Assembly: GCA_009746045.1 (NCBI GenBank)
Contig: RPFO01000132.1
Span: forward strand, 1,134,590-1,198,589
From: Mesostigma viride
Lineage: Eukaryota > Streptophyta > Mesostigmatophyceae > Mesostigmatales > Mesostigmataceae
Direction of reading: 5' to 3'
Length of the DNA stretch: 64,000 nt
Shown one piece after another: positions 10,213 through 20,295 of this stretch; the first letter of the stretch is position 1; each line of letters opens with the position of its first letter. The translations under genes were made by a program, and so were the position numbers. A model generated the notes under the pieces. It saw only the letters and a list, made by a program, of their open reading frames with translations, was not told where the DNA came from and did not search any database.

Positions 10213-12316
10213 CTAGGCCGAATGTCATGCATTCCATGCGATGTGCACAGATGTAAATTAAAGTACCATCCGTGTGTAGTCGGCTGGCCCACGACATGTA
10301 TGGGTGAGAGGCAGATAATGGACACAGGAATTTAAATTTGTATTGAGACAACAACAAAAAGGTGTAATGGTTTGTGAGATAGATGTAGACCATACAACTA
10401 CATGAAATAATATATATAATCGCCACTTAATAAAATCGCCAGGTGTTGAACTCTTGAAGTGTGCAAATACCAATGAGACAACCAGCAAATACGTTTGAAA
10501 GATGCGGCGTGAGCATCACTGCTGCCACCCAGCTCATGCCTTGGGAAACACGCAAACTCAAGATCTGCATCGCTGCCACGTTCTACTATGATACCCAATC
10601 ATTTACTCGCGTAGCAACTGACCATTGTAACGATATGCCAGAAAAACTACGTGGGAATGCCACATCGCCGACAGGCCACCATGGATGCCAAATGCCAGCA
10701 ACCGCCGGCCCACAGGCACATCTGATTATTCTTTCTTCCAAGGCACGCTTGCGATGGCCGGCCTGATCTGATAAAGGCACCAGCATCGTGGTTGGCCGAC
10801 TCAGTCATGTCCAGTCACAAGGAAATAAAATACACGCACAAGGCTCTGCGATGGCCCAAAGCCCGGCTTTGTTTCCACACATTTCGGGACCAGTAGATGA
10901 TGAGGCAGGCCAACCTGCGCGGTGTCATGTGGACCATGCTCTGGAGGCTCTTGGTTGCAATTGCGCCTTCATCTATGACATGAGGATGAGGATTCGGTTG
11001 CTCACTGAGCATGCAGGGCATGCACCCGGTGTGTTGCGGAAGGGGGCAGGCGTTGAAAGACTGCGGAATGTCCTTACACCATCGCGCCACCACGGTTGCG
11101 GGAGACAGGCACATGCCATGACAGCTGGCGCGAGTCTGCCCTCCGGTGCACATGTCGGCATGCGGTGGAAATCAACGGGTGGAAACCTGTCTGTGTGCCG
11201 CCACCCACGACGGCAAAGCACCCAAACAGCCCCCAAGCAGGCAACAGATTCGACCTACGAACATGTTGCTGCTGTGGTATAAATATGTACAGCGCGCAAG
11301 GCGTGCCGGCTCTATGGCACACCGGGCAACGCCGTTGCTACGAACATGTTAACGAGACGTGACACCACATGCATTTGCAAACCATCTGGCAGGTGCCAGC
11401 CAGGCTCACCCCCTCGCCTGCACGAGTGAGGATGGAAGAAAGGGATCTCAGGGCAACCGATGATGCAGGAGGCAGCCACTGCCGTGGGCCATCCCAGCGG
11501 CAAGGCCGCGGTATGCGTGCACTTCGCGTGAGACAGCCCCCGGGACGGCACCGCATGGGTGTATGACACCACGGGCAAAATAATACGGTTTGCCAACGTC
11601 ACTGCACCACGGTGCTGCAAGCCAGCAGCCAGCACAAGAGAAGCATGCATGCTGCTGGCAGATGCAACCGCAGCCGCCCAACGACTGCACGGCCTATGCA
11701 CCGCATCACCCAAGTGGCTGGGCACAAAATTCTGAAATTCCTCCTCTCCCCATGCCCCCTTCCCCACTTCCTGCCCTCCAGCAAACAGACTGTGTGCGTC
11801 TGCATGCCCGCCGAAATTCCAAGAAATTCGCGACCGTGTGCCACTGTGCCGCATGTCAAACAATGACGTACGCTGGCTACTAGCTCACGCGGCCGCCGCC
11901 CACAAAAAATATCGCACGCGCACGTACCCCCACCCATGCCAGTGTGCGGTATAGTACAACAGCGAGCTACTGCACCGGCACCAGCACCACCCCCTGAAGA
12001 GGCATGCGTGCTGCACCTCCCCAGGGATCGGAGGCCCATCACAAGGGCACCGGCCTATGACAAGGGCACGGGGGGCACGGGGTAGCTCCCACGCCCCCAC
12101 GATGGCTGCACCGCCTCCACGCCAATGTCCGGTAGGCAGATGACGCCACCGTCGCAGATGGGTGGCGAGGGGGGTGGCAGCAGCGGAGCCACCCCTTGCG
12201 ACTTGTGCCACGCAGGCGCCGCACCGTCGGTGACGGCAGCAAGCATGGTGGAGGACGAGGCATTGGGCGCGCTGCCCAACGCATGGTGGTGCTGGTGGTG
12301 GCCATGACTATGCAGC
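10213..12316. other. intergenic, no gene supported
   Basis: Open frames up to 183 codons occur (for example 11312-11863, -), but they overlap one another on both strands, look compositional and show no recognisable domain. Part of it may be 3' untranslated sequence of the heat shock factor gene, and 12055-12355 may be its true C-terminus (see that entry). Confidence 0.5.
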
Positions 12317-14371
12317 TCATGGCCCTGCTTGGCAGCCACCTGCGCACTGCCCACGCCCCCCCCCCCCCAGCTCCGTCCCCTCGCTCTCCTCGCGCAAGTC
12401 CCCGCTGGCGGCCCCACTGGCCCCATACGCGGCGCTCACGTCCCCAAACGGCTCGCTCATGAGCGTCTCGCCAAACTGGTCCGACAGCCACTGCATCTCG
12501 TCCGCCACCGTGGAAGCCGAGGGGTCTACCGACTCGCCCGACCCGTCCTCCCCCACCCCGTTCTCGGGGCTGTCCTGGCTGCCCAGCGAGTGCCCGTCCA
12601 ATAGCTGCTGCAGCTCCTCCATGGTCGTGCGGGCGGGCGGTCCGCCAGCATTACCCTCGTGGTGGACCCCTGCCAGCGTGGCACCCACCATGCCCACGTC
12701 AATGGCCGGAACAGATGAACCCCCTACGGTGCCCAGCAGGCTGCCGTTGGCCATGGACGAGGATGCCAGGCCTGCCATGCTCGAGGGCACCGCGTGCACC
12801 AGTGGGGGCGGCGGAGGGATGATTGTGTGGGTGGCCGCCATCGTGCCTGGGTACTCGATCTTGAGAGGGGGGGGCTGGGGGGGAGAAGACACCGGCTGGA
12901 GCGGCGGTGACGGCTGCTGGACCATGCGCAAGGGTATCGCGCCCGTGGGCGGCAACATGGCGCCCACACCCGTGAGCATGTGCGTGCCGGCCTCCAGCCC
13001 ACCCTTTGCGGGCATGCCACTAGCCCCAGCATGCGGGTTGAAGAACGTCCCATTGGCCCCACCGTGGCCGGCCTCACTGCTGGCGCCAGCGTGGTGCCCG
13101 TTGACCATCTCCATCGTCTTCTGGAAGAACGCCATGGCCGGGTCGTGGGGGATGGCCCCCCCTGGCCCCGTGTACAGGGTCACCTGGTTGTGCGGTGACG
13201 AGACCAGGTCGGAGGAGCATGACAGCGGCCCAAGCGGCGCCTTGCCTGGCACGCGCCGCTTCTTGCGGGCCTCTGCGGGCTCCGGGCTCTTCTGCATGAG
13301 CTTGGCCAGCATGGCCGGGTTCTCCATCGCCTTGATCATGAACAGCAGCATCTGCTTCTGCCGCTCGTCCGTCTCGTGAAGCTTCTGCTGCAGCTGGCGA
13401 ACTTTCTTCTCCGTCAGCTCCTGGTTCTGGCGCAGCTCCACCAACTGACCCATGAGGACGTGGCGGTCGCGCTTGAGCCGCTCCACCTCATCGGTCAGGC
13501 CAAAGGACCCAACCTCCACGCACGCCTTGCCCAGCTGCTTGTGGGCCGCGGCGGGCGTGGACTGGGAGACCGGCTTGCGGCGGTGGATGACCTGGAGAAG
13601 TGACTTTTGGCCGCGCAGGAAGCCGGCGTTGTGGAACTCCCACCGGTCGGGGTCGACTTTTCGGAAACCCTGCAGGAGGAGGGCAGGCAGGAATGATACA
13701 TACGATGCTTAAAGTGAGAGGAAAGTGGGGAAATGATGTCAAATCCTAAGAAATGGCACGTGCTATCTGTCTCAAGAAGACACGCCACACCTTCGGCGCC
13801 GACGGGCGATGTGCCGTGGCAGATCTACGGACAAGAAACGACAGGCCGCGGAGCCCTGTCTGATATCCCGGAGCGCAAGACTGAAATCTAAACCAAGACA
13901 ACGCCGCTACTACTATTGTATTTAGAGGAAAACATCAGCACGAATACAGACAGACAAAAGCTAACTCTTGTAAGTTAGCGGGAAAATATTCGTGCGAATA
14001 CTTACATAAGTGTTAAGCTGGCGTACGAAGCTGGAAAAGTTATTATGCTTGAAGTATCTAGGAAGAAGGTCCCGCGCTAGCTCAGGAGGTTTCCAAACTA
14101 TAAACGTATTTCCTTCTGGCCCCCATGAGACGATTGAATCTGTTGACGAATCGTCAACCATCTCGTACGTCTTTTTTAGGAATGGTGGAGGTGAGTTATT
14201 TTGCGAGGTTGACCCAGGGTTAACCGGATCGGCAAAGGGCAGGGCATCCACACCGTCTTCGCCGCCAACATGCCCATCTTCGTCGGCTGCGTGGTCCCTC
14301 ATAACTGCTACCATAGACGAGGCCAGCGCTGCCGGAATATCAATATCGGGCAAAGTGTCCATCTGGCTCAC
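12317..14371 (-). CDS. HSF: heat shock transcription factor, plant class A type
   Basis: Two exons, 14006-14371 and 12317-13669, join in phase 0 across a GTAAGT..CTGCAG intron of 336 bp to give about 572 residues. The DNA-binding domain starts near residue 61 ([14 protein letters not shown]) and runs through [11 protein letters not shown], the intron and [12 protein letters not shown] to HRRKP; the intron falls at the position typical of plant HSFs. A heptad region ([19 protein letters not shown] to [16 protein letters not shown], about 180-245) matches the extended class A oligomerisation domain. KKRRV (about 258-262) is a likely nuclear signal, and [14 protein letters not shown] (about 510) resembles an AHA activation motif. 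It would trimerise and bind nGAAn heat shock elements in the nucleus. After GTELGGGG a 13-C run (12356-12368) may hide a frameshift: the next frame continues about 100 protein-like residues to 12055. Confidence 0.93.
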
Positions 14372-15011
14372 AAACGTCCTACTAGCACAGCCTTAGGAAC
14401 CCCCCCTCCACTTCAAAAAACACTCCTCATCAGTCGCCTTTCTCAATGAAACGCTGAAAGCTTTCGTTGTTTGCTCACGACTCGCGATAAAAATCTTCCC
14501 GCTAAACGCTCCACGCTGCCTGGGGAAAAATGTCTGGGACATGCAAGCGGGGCAAAAGGTGAACCTTACCCGTCTCGCCGGAGCTGGGGCCAGTTCACTC
14601 GATATACGATACGTGCCGAGGTGTCCTCAAAGGTTGCCTTCCCTGACGTTTCACCACCGACATCTGAGTTGTCAGGCCCATCCATCGCATTAACGTGTGG
14701 CTGCGATTGCGTGATTTGTGGCTATATTCTACTCACGCCTGCTGAGCGGTTGGTCTACTTGTTCTGGAATGAACTACAGCCCGTAACTAAGTAACAAACT
14801 ACATACTTCTGAAGCAACGTGGCGCCACATCAAGCTGGCTTCATCGGCGTTGACCTCTGAATCTCTCCGATTACAGGACACGTGATTTTCGCATGAATTT
14901 CGTCCCGCGTCTGCCCCCGTGAATATACCCTTTCGTGCTGCAGTACGGTCAGCATGTCGATCCATGAGAAAAGGAAGATCACCACCGACGGAAGCCACTA
15001 AACGTTTTAGT
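14372..15011. other. HSF upstream region
   Basis: This holds the presumed promoter and 5' untranslated region of the divergent HSF gene and ends at the left target duplication of the LINE. No canonical inverted nGAAnnTTCn pair was found by eye. GAAACGCTGAAAGCTTTC near 14448-14465 is only a loose GAA/TTC cluster. Confidence 0.4.
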
Positions 15012-15796
15012 AATAACGACGCTCAGCCGAACGTAATTTACTCTGTGGGTGCAGCCGAACGTAGCGAGGCTATGGCGGCGTAGAGGATAGCAGGCGATAG
15101 CTTCGGCCATCCGCGACCAGCGACATACCAACGGATTCGCCGTGAAAAGGTGCGTCTAACGATACCCATATAAGCAACTTTCATTTGGTCCTTGAGCCGC
15201 CACGCTATCTGTGATGTCGGCTGGCAAGGCGTACAGGAAGTACGGCTGATGCCTAGAGGCATACAGAATAGCGTGACGGCTCACTACAAATGGACCTGGA
15301 ATAGTGGTAGAACAGCTCAGGAAGCTGGACGCTTCCTGGTAGTGCTGTTTCTACTCACCCTTTACACCTTTAACCATGCGATCCTGCTGAGGAACAGGCT
15401 CTCGCATAACTCGGTGACCGGAAGTCACCATGACACCCGATACAGACCCAACCTGACATTGCAGTCACGGATGGTGCAATGCAGGCTTCCCCCAGCATAA
15501 CCCCTGGAATGGGACACCTTTTTTCGCTATCTAACTCTTTATTGCTCCTGTTGTCCTCGTTGTCATACCTGCTCCGGCGGCACGGCTGCCGGTCCTACCC
15601 CATGATCTCGACATGATGCCCTCCTCAACTGGCTCTCTCGAGGAAGCGACAGCGCAGGACGACCCCTCGGCCAAACGGGCGCAGCCAACGGTCACCACAG
15701 CCGACGCAACCAAGCGGGCGCGTGCGTCGTCTTCCAAGGCATGAGAGGTACGCCAACGCTCGCATCCTTCTGCATTCTCTCCCCTTCTACTAACTT

Positions 15797-17200
15797 ATGA
15801 GTCAACTTACTATAATATCTTGGAACGTTCAGGGTTTAAATACTTATGGTGTTCGCACCCAGGGACAGTCTAAAATATCTGCGCTCCAGGCACAACTAGC
15901 CAGTATCACCCAACCCTATGTCGGCCCATCTCATGAAATCTGGGTAGGCCTACAAGAACATAAATTTCCTGGAATAGACGCCAAAGCGCTACAATCCTTT
16001 ACAAGACGCACCCCAGACATGGAACGCAGATGGGCATGGGCACGGGGGACTAGTGGAGGCACTGCATTGCTACAATATCGACGTCCGCCACACCCTCATG
16101 TTCAACTGCACCCATGGGCCCAGCACACAGATACTGCTCCCAACACATGGCAGGGTCGCTGGACCCGGCAATGCATCTCCTGGGGCGGTAAGACTGGCTA
16201 TATTATATCGGTATATGCCCCCAACGAACACTCTGACCGTATAAAATTTTTTGATGATTTGTTTGCTATGGTTGCCCCCCTCCTGGACCAATCTCATGAG
16301 GTCATACTAATGGGTGACTTTAATGTTGACCTAGACCATGGCCTTGGGCTTGAGACGACCTCGTTAGCCAACCACCTCACACGCCTCTCACTACAGGATG
16401 TTATCAAACCTCGCGACCATCTGCATACTCGAGAGTCCACTCGTCAGGGCACCCGCATCACTAGCCGTCTAGACTACATATTTATGTCACCTTTTTGGGC
16501 ATCCCTCATTTGTCACGCAGAGGTCATACGCTCCACAGTTTTTTCTGATCACTACCCCTGCCTTCTCACCATGGTGTATCACTCCAGCCCCCCCAGAGGA
16601 CCAGGCGTCCCTCGCCTCAATAAAAAGCTGCTGGCTGACCCCGCCTTTCGCTCCCTAGTCCGAGAACAATGGCGGGACTGGAAAACCAAGCAAGTAGAAT
16701 ACCCAAGCACTACTCTCTGGATGCAAGCATGCCTCTCGCACATCCTTGACTCCTCTAAGGCCTACGATCTAGAACAACGCCGCATAAAAGGCAAAGACTA
16801 CAATTACTACAAACGCGTTATTACTATGTTGCAATCCAAACCCCGCCTAGCCCCGCACGAGTTAACACGACTGCAACTGTGCCAGACTGAGATGGATAAG
16901 CTACGCCTTGAACGCCACGCAGAAGCCCTAGATGTGGAAAATACATGGTGGCATGTCAAGGGTGAACGAATGAATAAGGAATTCTTTGCATTTATCCCAC
17001 CCCCGCGCTCACAAACCACCATCACAGAAATTACAGACGAGACTGGCACCCATACCACCCCCAAGACATCCTACAATCTGGACATGCTTTTTTCTCCACC
17101 CTGTTCCGGACAGAACCCGACCCCTCTGCAAATACAGCCACACAAAAAATCCTCGATGCAATTCCCCACCGCCTCTCTCCGTCACAACAAGCTCTACTAG
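15797..17200 (+). CDS. LINE endonuclease domain (EEP/APE type)
   Basis: The frame opens MSQLTIISWNVQGLNTYG and carries the endonuclease-exonuclease-phosphatase signature set in order: WNVQG (about residue 9), LQEHKF, YAPNE, GDFNVDLDHG (about 180), SRLDYIFMS and SDHYPCLL (about 250). These residues bind metal and cut target DNA to prime reverse transcription. Downstream is a helical linker (about 280-420). The frame leaves the RT frame at a six-T run (17087-17092): past it, frame 1 continues directly into the RT ORF, so the endonuclease and RT were almost certainly one polyprotein broken by a one-base length change. Confidence 0.9.
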   Translation: MSQLTIISWNVQGLNTYGVRTQGQSKISALQAQLASITQPYVGPSHEIWVGLQEHKFPGIDAKALQSFTRRTPDMERRWAWARGTSGGTALLQYRRPPHPHVQLHPWAQHTDTAPNTWQGRWTRQCISWGGKTGYIISVYAPNEHSDRIKFFDDLFAMVAPLLDQSHEVILMGDFNVDLDHGLGLETTSLANHLTRLSLQDVIKPRDHLHTRESTRQGTRITSRLDYIFMSPFWASLICHAEVIRSTVFSDHYPCLLTMVYHSSPPRGPGVPRLNKKLLADPAFRSLVREQWRDWKTKQVEYPSTTLWMQACLSHILDSSKAYDLEQRRIKGKDYNYYKRVITMLQSKPRLAPHELTRLQLCQTEMDKLRLERHAEALDVENTWWHVKGERMNKEFFAFIPPPRSQTTITEITDETGTHTTPKTSYNLDMLFSPPCSGQNPTPLQIQPHKKSSMQFPTASLRHNKLY

Positions 17201-17214
17201 ACGCCAGCCCCACT

Positions 17215-19062
17215 ATGGAAGAAACATCTCTAGCACTCCAACATCTCAAAACCGGTAGCGCACCTGGTGCAGATGGCCTTCCAGTAGAGTTTTTTAAAAC
17301 GTTCTGGCCCCTCATAGGCAGGGATCTATACCAATGCATCCTGGAAATCTGGAACACCGAAACTGTTGTGGGCCAGTGGTCGGAAACAATCCTCATCCTC
17401 TTACACAAAAAAGGGGATAAAACAAGTTGGAAAAATTATAGACCCATTCGCATGCTCACAGTCCCTTACAAACTAGCCAGCAAACTCTTGCAACGCCGTT
17501 TCTACAGTGTACTAGATAATCTGATCGGCCCGGAACAAGTTGGATTCAGGTCCAACCTACACATCAGCGACAGCATCACCATGATCATGGACATTGTTGA
17601 TGACGCATGGCGCAACAATATTATAGGTCTTATTTTATTTTGGGATTTTGAAAAGGCATTCGACCGCATATGTTGGAAATACCTCGAGGCTATACTACAC
17701 GGGCTTGGATTTGGACCTAAACTTATTAAGGTCAGTCTAGGCATGATCAAATCCCTCACTTGGCACCTACTAATTAATGGACATAAATCCCAAATAGGCC
17801 ATAGCACACGCTCTCTCCCACAAGGCGACTGTCTCTCTCCCCTTCTCTTTCTTCTCGCTCACGCTGGCCTCTTCTTTCTTCATCAACAGGACAGCCGTAT
17901 TCAAGGCTACCCCCTCCCTCACCACACACGTGGTCTGTTTCAAACTGCTTACGCCGATGACACTACTAACATTTGCACCTCCCTGCGTGATGTTGATGCT
18001 GTGCTTGACAACATATCTACATACTGTACCGCCTCCCAACAACGCTGCAACGTGCAAAAGTCCACGGGCTTGCATATTGGCAGAACAACCAACCCGACTC
18101 TCCAACCTACTAACCTGGCGGTGACATGGGTCCCGCCAGGAGGATACCACCTTTTGCATAACTGCCCTATCGGTCGGACAGCCGAAGGGAGGTTATTGGA
18201 AGTCAAAACCTTTTTATACGACGAATCACAACAACTGGGCAAACTTACTGGTGTACAACAGGTGGCCAACCGCTGGGCTGGCGTACACCGCCTCAGCCTC
18301 CGGGGCAAGGTCCTCGTTACGAACCAGCTGCTGTTCTCCAAGCTGCTGTACTTCGGTCAGGCCCACCCACCGGATGAACACACCGTGTCTCTTATTCAAC
18401 GACTGGGGCATAACTTTGTTTGGAAAAAATCGAGCGATCTCAGCCGCCAGGTACACGGATGGATCAGAGAGTCAATGTCTTTTATGCCGTGGCCTCTTGG
18501 AGGACTAGGCTTACACAATATGCAATGGCGTTTATGGTCTGTGTATGCCAAACAAGTTATCTCTGCCCACATTGGTGTCAACACCCACCCTGGATGTCTT
18601 CTGGCACGTGTAACCCTCTCACGTCTTACTCATCACTCCAATGGTATTTCCTGGCACTCTGGAGCCGCACTGCTTACTGCTCGCCTCCCCTCCCCGAAGC
18701 TCACCAGAGGTCTTCCTTGGTACTGGGCTCGTATATGGCAAGGCTTTATGGCACTTAAACCCGACCGCCTACTATTCCCCACACTACGTGAGGAAGTTGC
18801 ACGCCAACCCCTATTCTTTAATGATATATACCTCAACCCCCTTAATCGCCCCTTTGGATGCTTAAGTGGCCCTAACCCCTATGAAGGCTTCATAACATCC
18901 CCCCACCCTGTAACCACTATTCTCCACCTGTATATTCTCCACGGTGACTGCTACCGCCTCTTAACATATAACGAACTGGCTGCCTGGGTCCCCAATATGC
19001 CTACTTATGCTGCCTGGGCCGCGCTAGTACAAGCCATACCCCCCGCTGGCACACACTCATGA
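17215..19062 (+). CDS. LINE reverse transcriptase
   Basis: Frame 1 continues from upstream of 17215 and carries the RT blocks in order: GSAPGADGLPVEFFK, WKNYRPIRMLTVPYKLASK, GPEQVGFR, LILFWDFEKAFDRICW (first catalytic Asp), LPQGDCLSPLLF, and QTAYADDTTNI with the YADD catalytic pair (about residue 245). The thumb continues to SLRGKVLVTNQLL. It copies LINE RNA at the nicked target. The frame ends in TGA whose last bases overlap the ATG of the next ORF (ATGA at 19059-19062). The first in-frame ATG is not the real start, because the protein is continuous with the endonuclease frame. Confidence 0.93.
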   Translation: MEETSLALQHLKTGSAPGADGLPVEFFKTFWPLIGRDLYQCILEIWNTETVVGQWSETILILLHKKGDKTSWKNYRPIRMLTVPYKLASKLLQRRFYSVLDNLIGPEQVGFRSNLHISDSITMIMDIVDDAWRNNIIGLILFWDFEKAFDRICWKYLEAILHGLGFGPKLIKVSLGMIKSLTWHLLINGHKSQIGHSTRSLPQGDCLSPLLFLLAHAGLFFLHQQDSRIQGYPLPHHTRGLFQTAYADDTTNICTSLRDVDAVLDNISTYCTASQQRCNVQKSTGLHIGRTTNPTLQPTNLAVTWVPPGGYHLLHNCPIGRTAEGRLLEVKTFLYDESQQLGKLTGVQQVANRWAGVHRLSLRGKVLVTNQLLFSKLLYFGQAHPPDEHTVSLIQRLGHNFVWKKSSDLSRQVHGWIRESMSFMPWPLGGLGLHNMQWRLWSVYAKQVISAHIGVNTHPGCLLARVTLSRLTHHSNGISWHSGAALLTARLPSPKLTRGLPWYWARIWQGFMALKPDRLLFPTLREEVARQPLFFNDIYLNPLNRPFGCLSGPNPYEGFITSPHPVTTILHLYILHGDCYRLLTYNELAAWVPNMPTYAAWAALVQAIPPAGTHS

Positions 19063-20198
19063 CTTCTCCCCGTGCCCCCTATAAAGCTGGTGAATGGTGC
19101 TGCTTTTGTCCATACAGCACGACCGCAACATGCTCGGGGAAGGTGATCGCAGAACTCCCCCTTGGAACCCTGCACGTTCAACTACTGGCGCCGCTGAGCG
19201 GCCACAATGGCTGTCTGGCTCAACTTACAACTGCAGTGGTGTTCCTCCCCACCCAGCTATGCCACCGGATTCGGGTTGTACCTTGGTCCCTTGAACAATC
19301 ATGTGTATACCAACCCAACCCCAACCTTCCAGACGCTGCTATTATTTGGCTACATGTGGGATCAACCCGCCTGGACATGTTGTCATTGGATCCAGTGGAA
19401 TTTGGCTGGGTGCTAAATCAGGGTGACAGCAGAATTGTAAAAGGCCTTTACGAGTACACGGCAGAGTGGGGCTACACAATGCTCTTGCATAAAAACCATC
19501 AATTCCACCCCGGACGGACACGCTGGGGCGCTACTGAGTGGCCTGGCCACACCTGGGTCCGCAACATCACCCTCGCCGCTGACCACCCGCTGATTGATCG
19601 CCGCGCGACCGACGTACAACACCTCTTGATGCACCGGTCCATCGGGGTCGGGGAGATCCTCCACCGGCGATTTCAACACCCTGCTACATGTTTATGTACC
19701 AACCCCACTGAAACTGTGGAACACCGATTTTTATGGTGTAACCTCCAGGGAGTTTGGACCTGGTTGATTGGTTTATGGGCAGCCTGGACGTCTGAGCCTA
19801 TCATACCGGTGTCTACCCGCTCAATTATCTTTGGCATCACTGGCACCCCTGGCCTTGAGCTCACCTTTTCACAACAAGCGTGGATATGGCTCCGCACATG
19901 CATGTTATATACAATCTGGACGGTGCGAAACGATGTGGTGTTCAATAGGCGCACAGTTTTCGACAAAGCTGGGGTTCTCTCACGCTTCATTTACCTATGG
20001 AACTCCGGCATGCGACGCTACTGGATGGTTGCAAATGAACAAAACAAAATCTGGGACCCTGGCGCGGACCAGGATAAGCCCAGCCCACTTGAGATCTTTC
20101 ATGACCTCATGGGCAAAAACAGGATCTTTACCCACATGCCAAATGACAACCCATTAGAAGTCCAGTGGCTTCCGTGGTCTAGTAAGGCTCCGTTTTAG
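19059..20198 (+). CDS. LINE C-terminal zinc-binding region (zf-RVT type)
   Basis: This 379-residue frame starts at the ATG overlapping the RT stop codon. Its middle holds ATCLCTNPTETVEHRFLWC followed by GVWTWLIGLW, the C.C..ET..H.FL.C..VW pattern of the zinc-binding domain found after RT in plant-type LINEs. The last 110 residues (FGITG.., WTVRNDVVF, PSPLEIFHDLM, VQWLPWSSKAPF) are highly similar to the copy at 48125-48973, so the frame is under protein-level constraint. Either translation re-initiates at ATGA or an old one-base change split one protein. The truncated copy does not reach far enough upstream to decide. Confidence 0.85.
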   Translation: MTSPRAPYKAGEWCCFCPYSTTATCSGKVIAELPLGTLHVQLLAPLSGHNGCLAQLTTAVVFLPTQLCHRIRVVPWSLEQSCVYQPNPNLPDAAIIWLHVGSTRLDMLSLDPVEFGWVLNQGDSRIVKGLYEYTAEWGYTMLLHKNHQFHPGRTRWGATEWPGHTWVRNITLAADHPLIDRRATDVQHLLMHRSIGVGEILHRRFQHPATCLCTNPTETVEHRFLWCNLQGVWTWLIGLWAAWTSEPIIPVSTRSIIFGITGTPGLELTFSQQAWIWLRTCMLYTIWTVRNDVVFNRRTVFDKAGVLSRFIYLWNSGMRRYWMVANEQNKIWDPGADQDKPSPLEIFHDLMGKNRIFTHMPNDNPLEVQWLPWSSKAPF

Positions 20199-20295
20199 CC
20201 ACTGACATCTTGATACCCTAGGCTTAGCAGGGATTACCTACTGGCTATATTTGGAATAAACGTACACCTATTTACCTGGAAATAACGACGCTCAG

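Larger units (their letters stand above)
15012..20295 (+). mobile_element. near full-length LINE (family A) with 15-bp TSD
   Basis: AATAACGACGCTCAG is found at 15012-15026 and at 20281-20295, bracketing about 5.25 kb that holds an apurinic-type endonuclease, a reverse transcriptase and a zinc-binding C-terminal region on the plus strand. The 3' end (GGAATAAACGTACACCTATTTACCTGGAAAT) has no long poly-A. The second copy of this family (48021-48973) shares that 3' end. A weak ORF of about 70 codons at 15534-15743 ends in a KR-rich SAKRAQP..ATKRARASSSKA stretch and may be what is left of ORF1. The element lies head-to-head with HSF, its start about 640 bp from the HSF start codon. Confidence 0.93.

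Noticed and set aside
11312..11863. 183-codon frame on the minus strand
   Set aside because: Overlaps comparable frames on both strands and has no domain; looks compositional.
14440..14470. Heat shock element autoregulating HSF
   Set aside because: GAA and TTC triplets are present, but spacing does not fit alternating nGAAn units.
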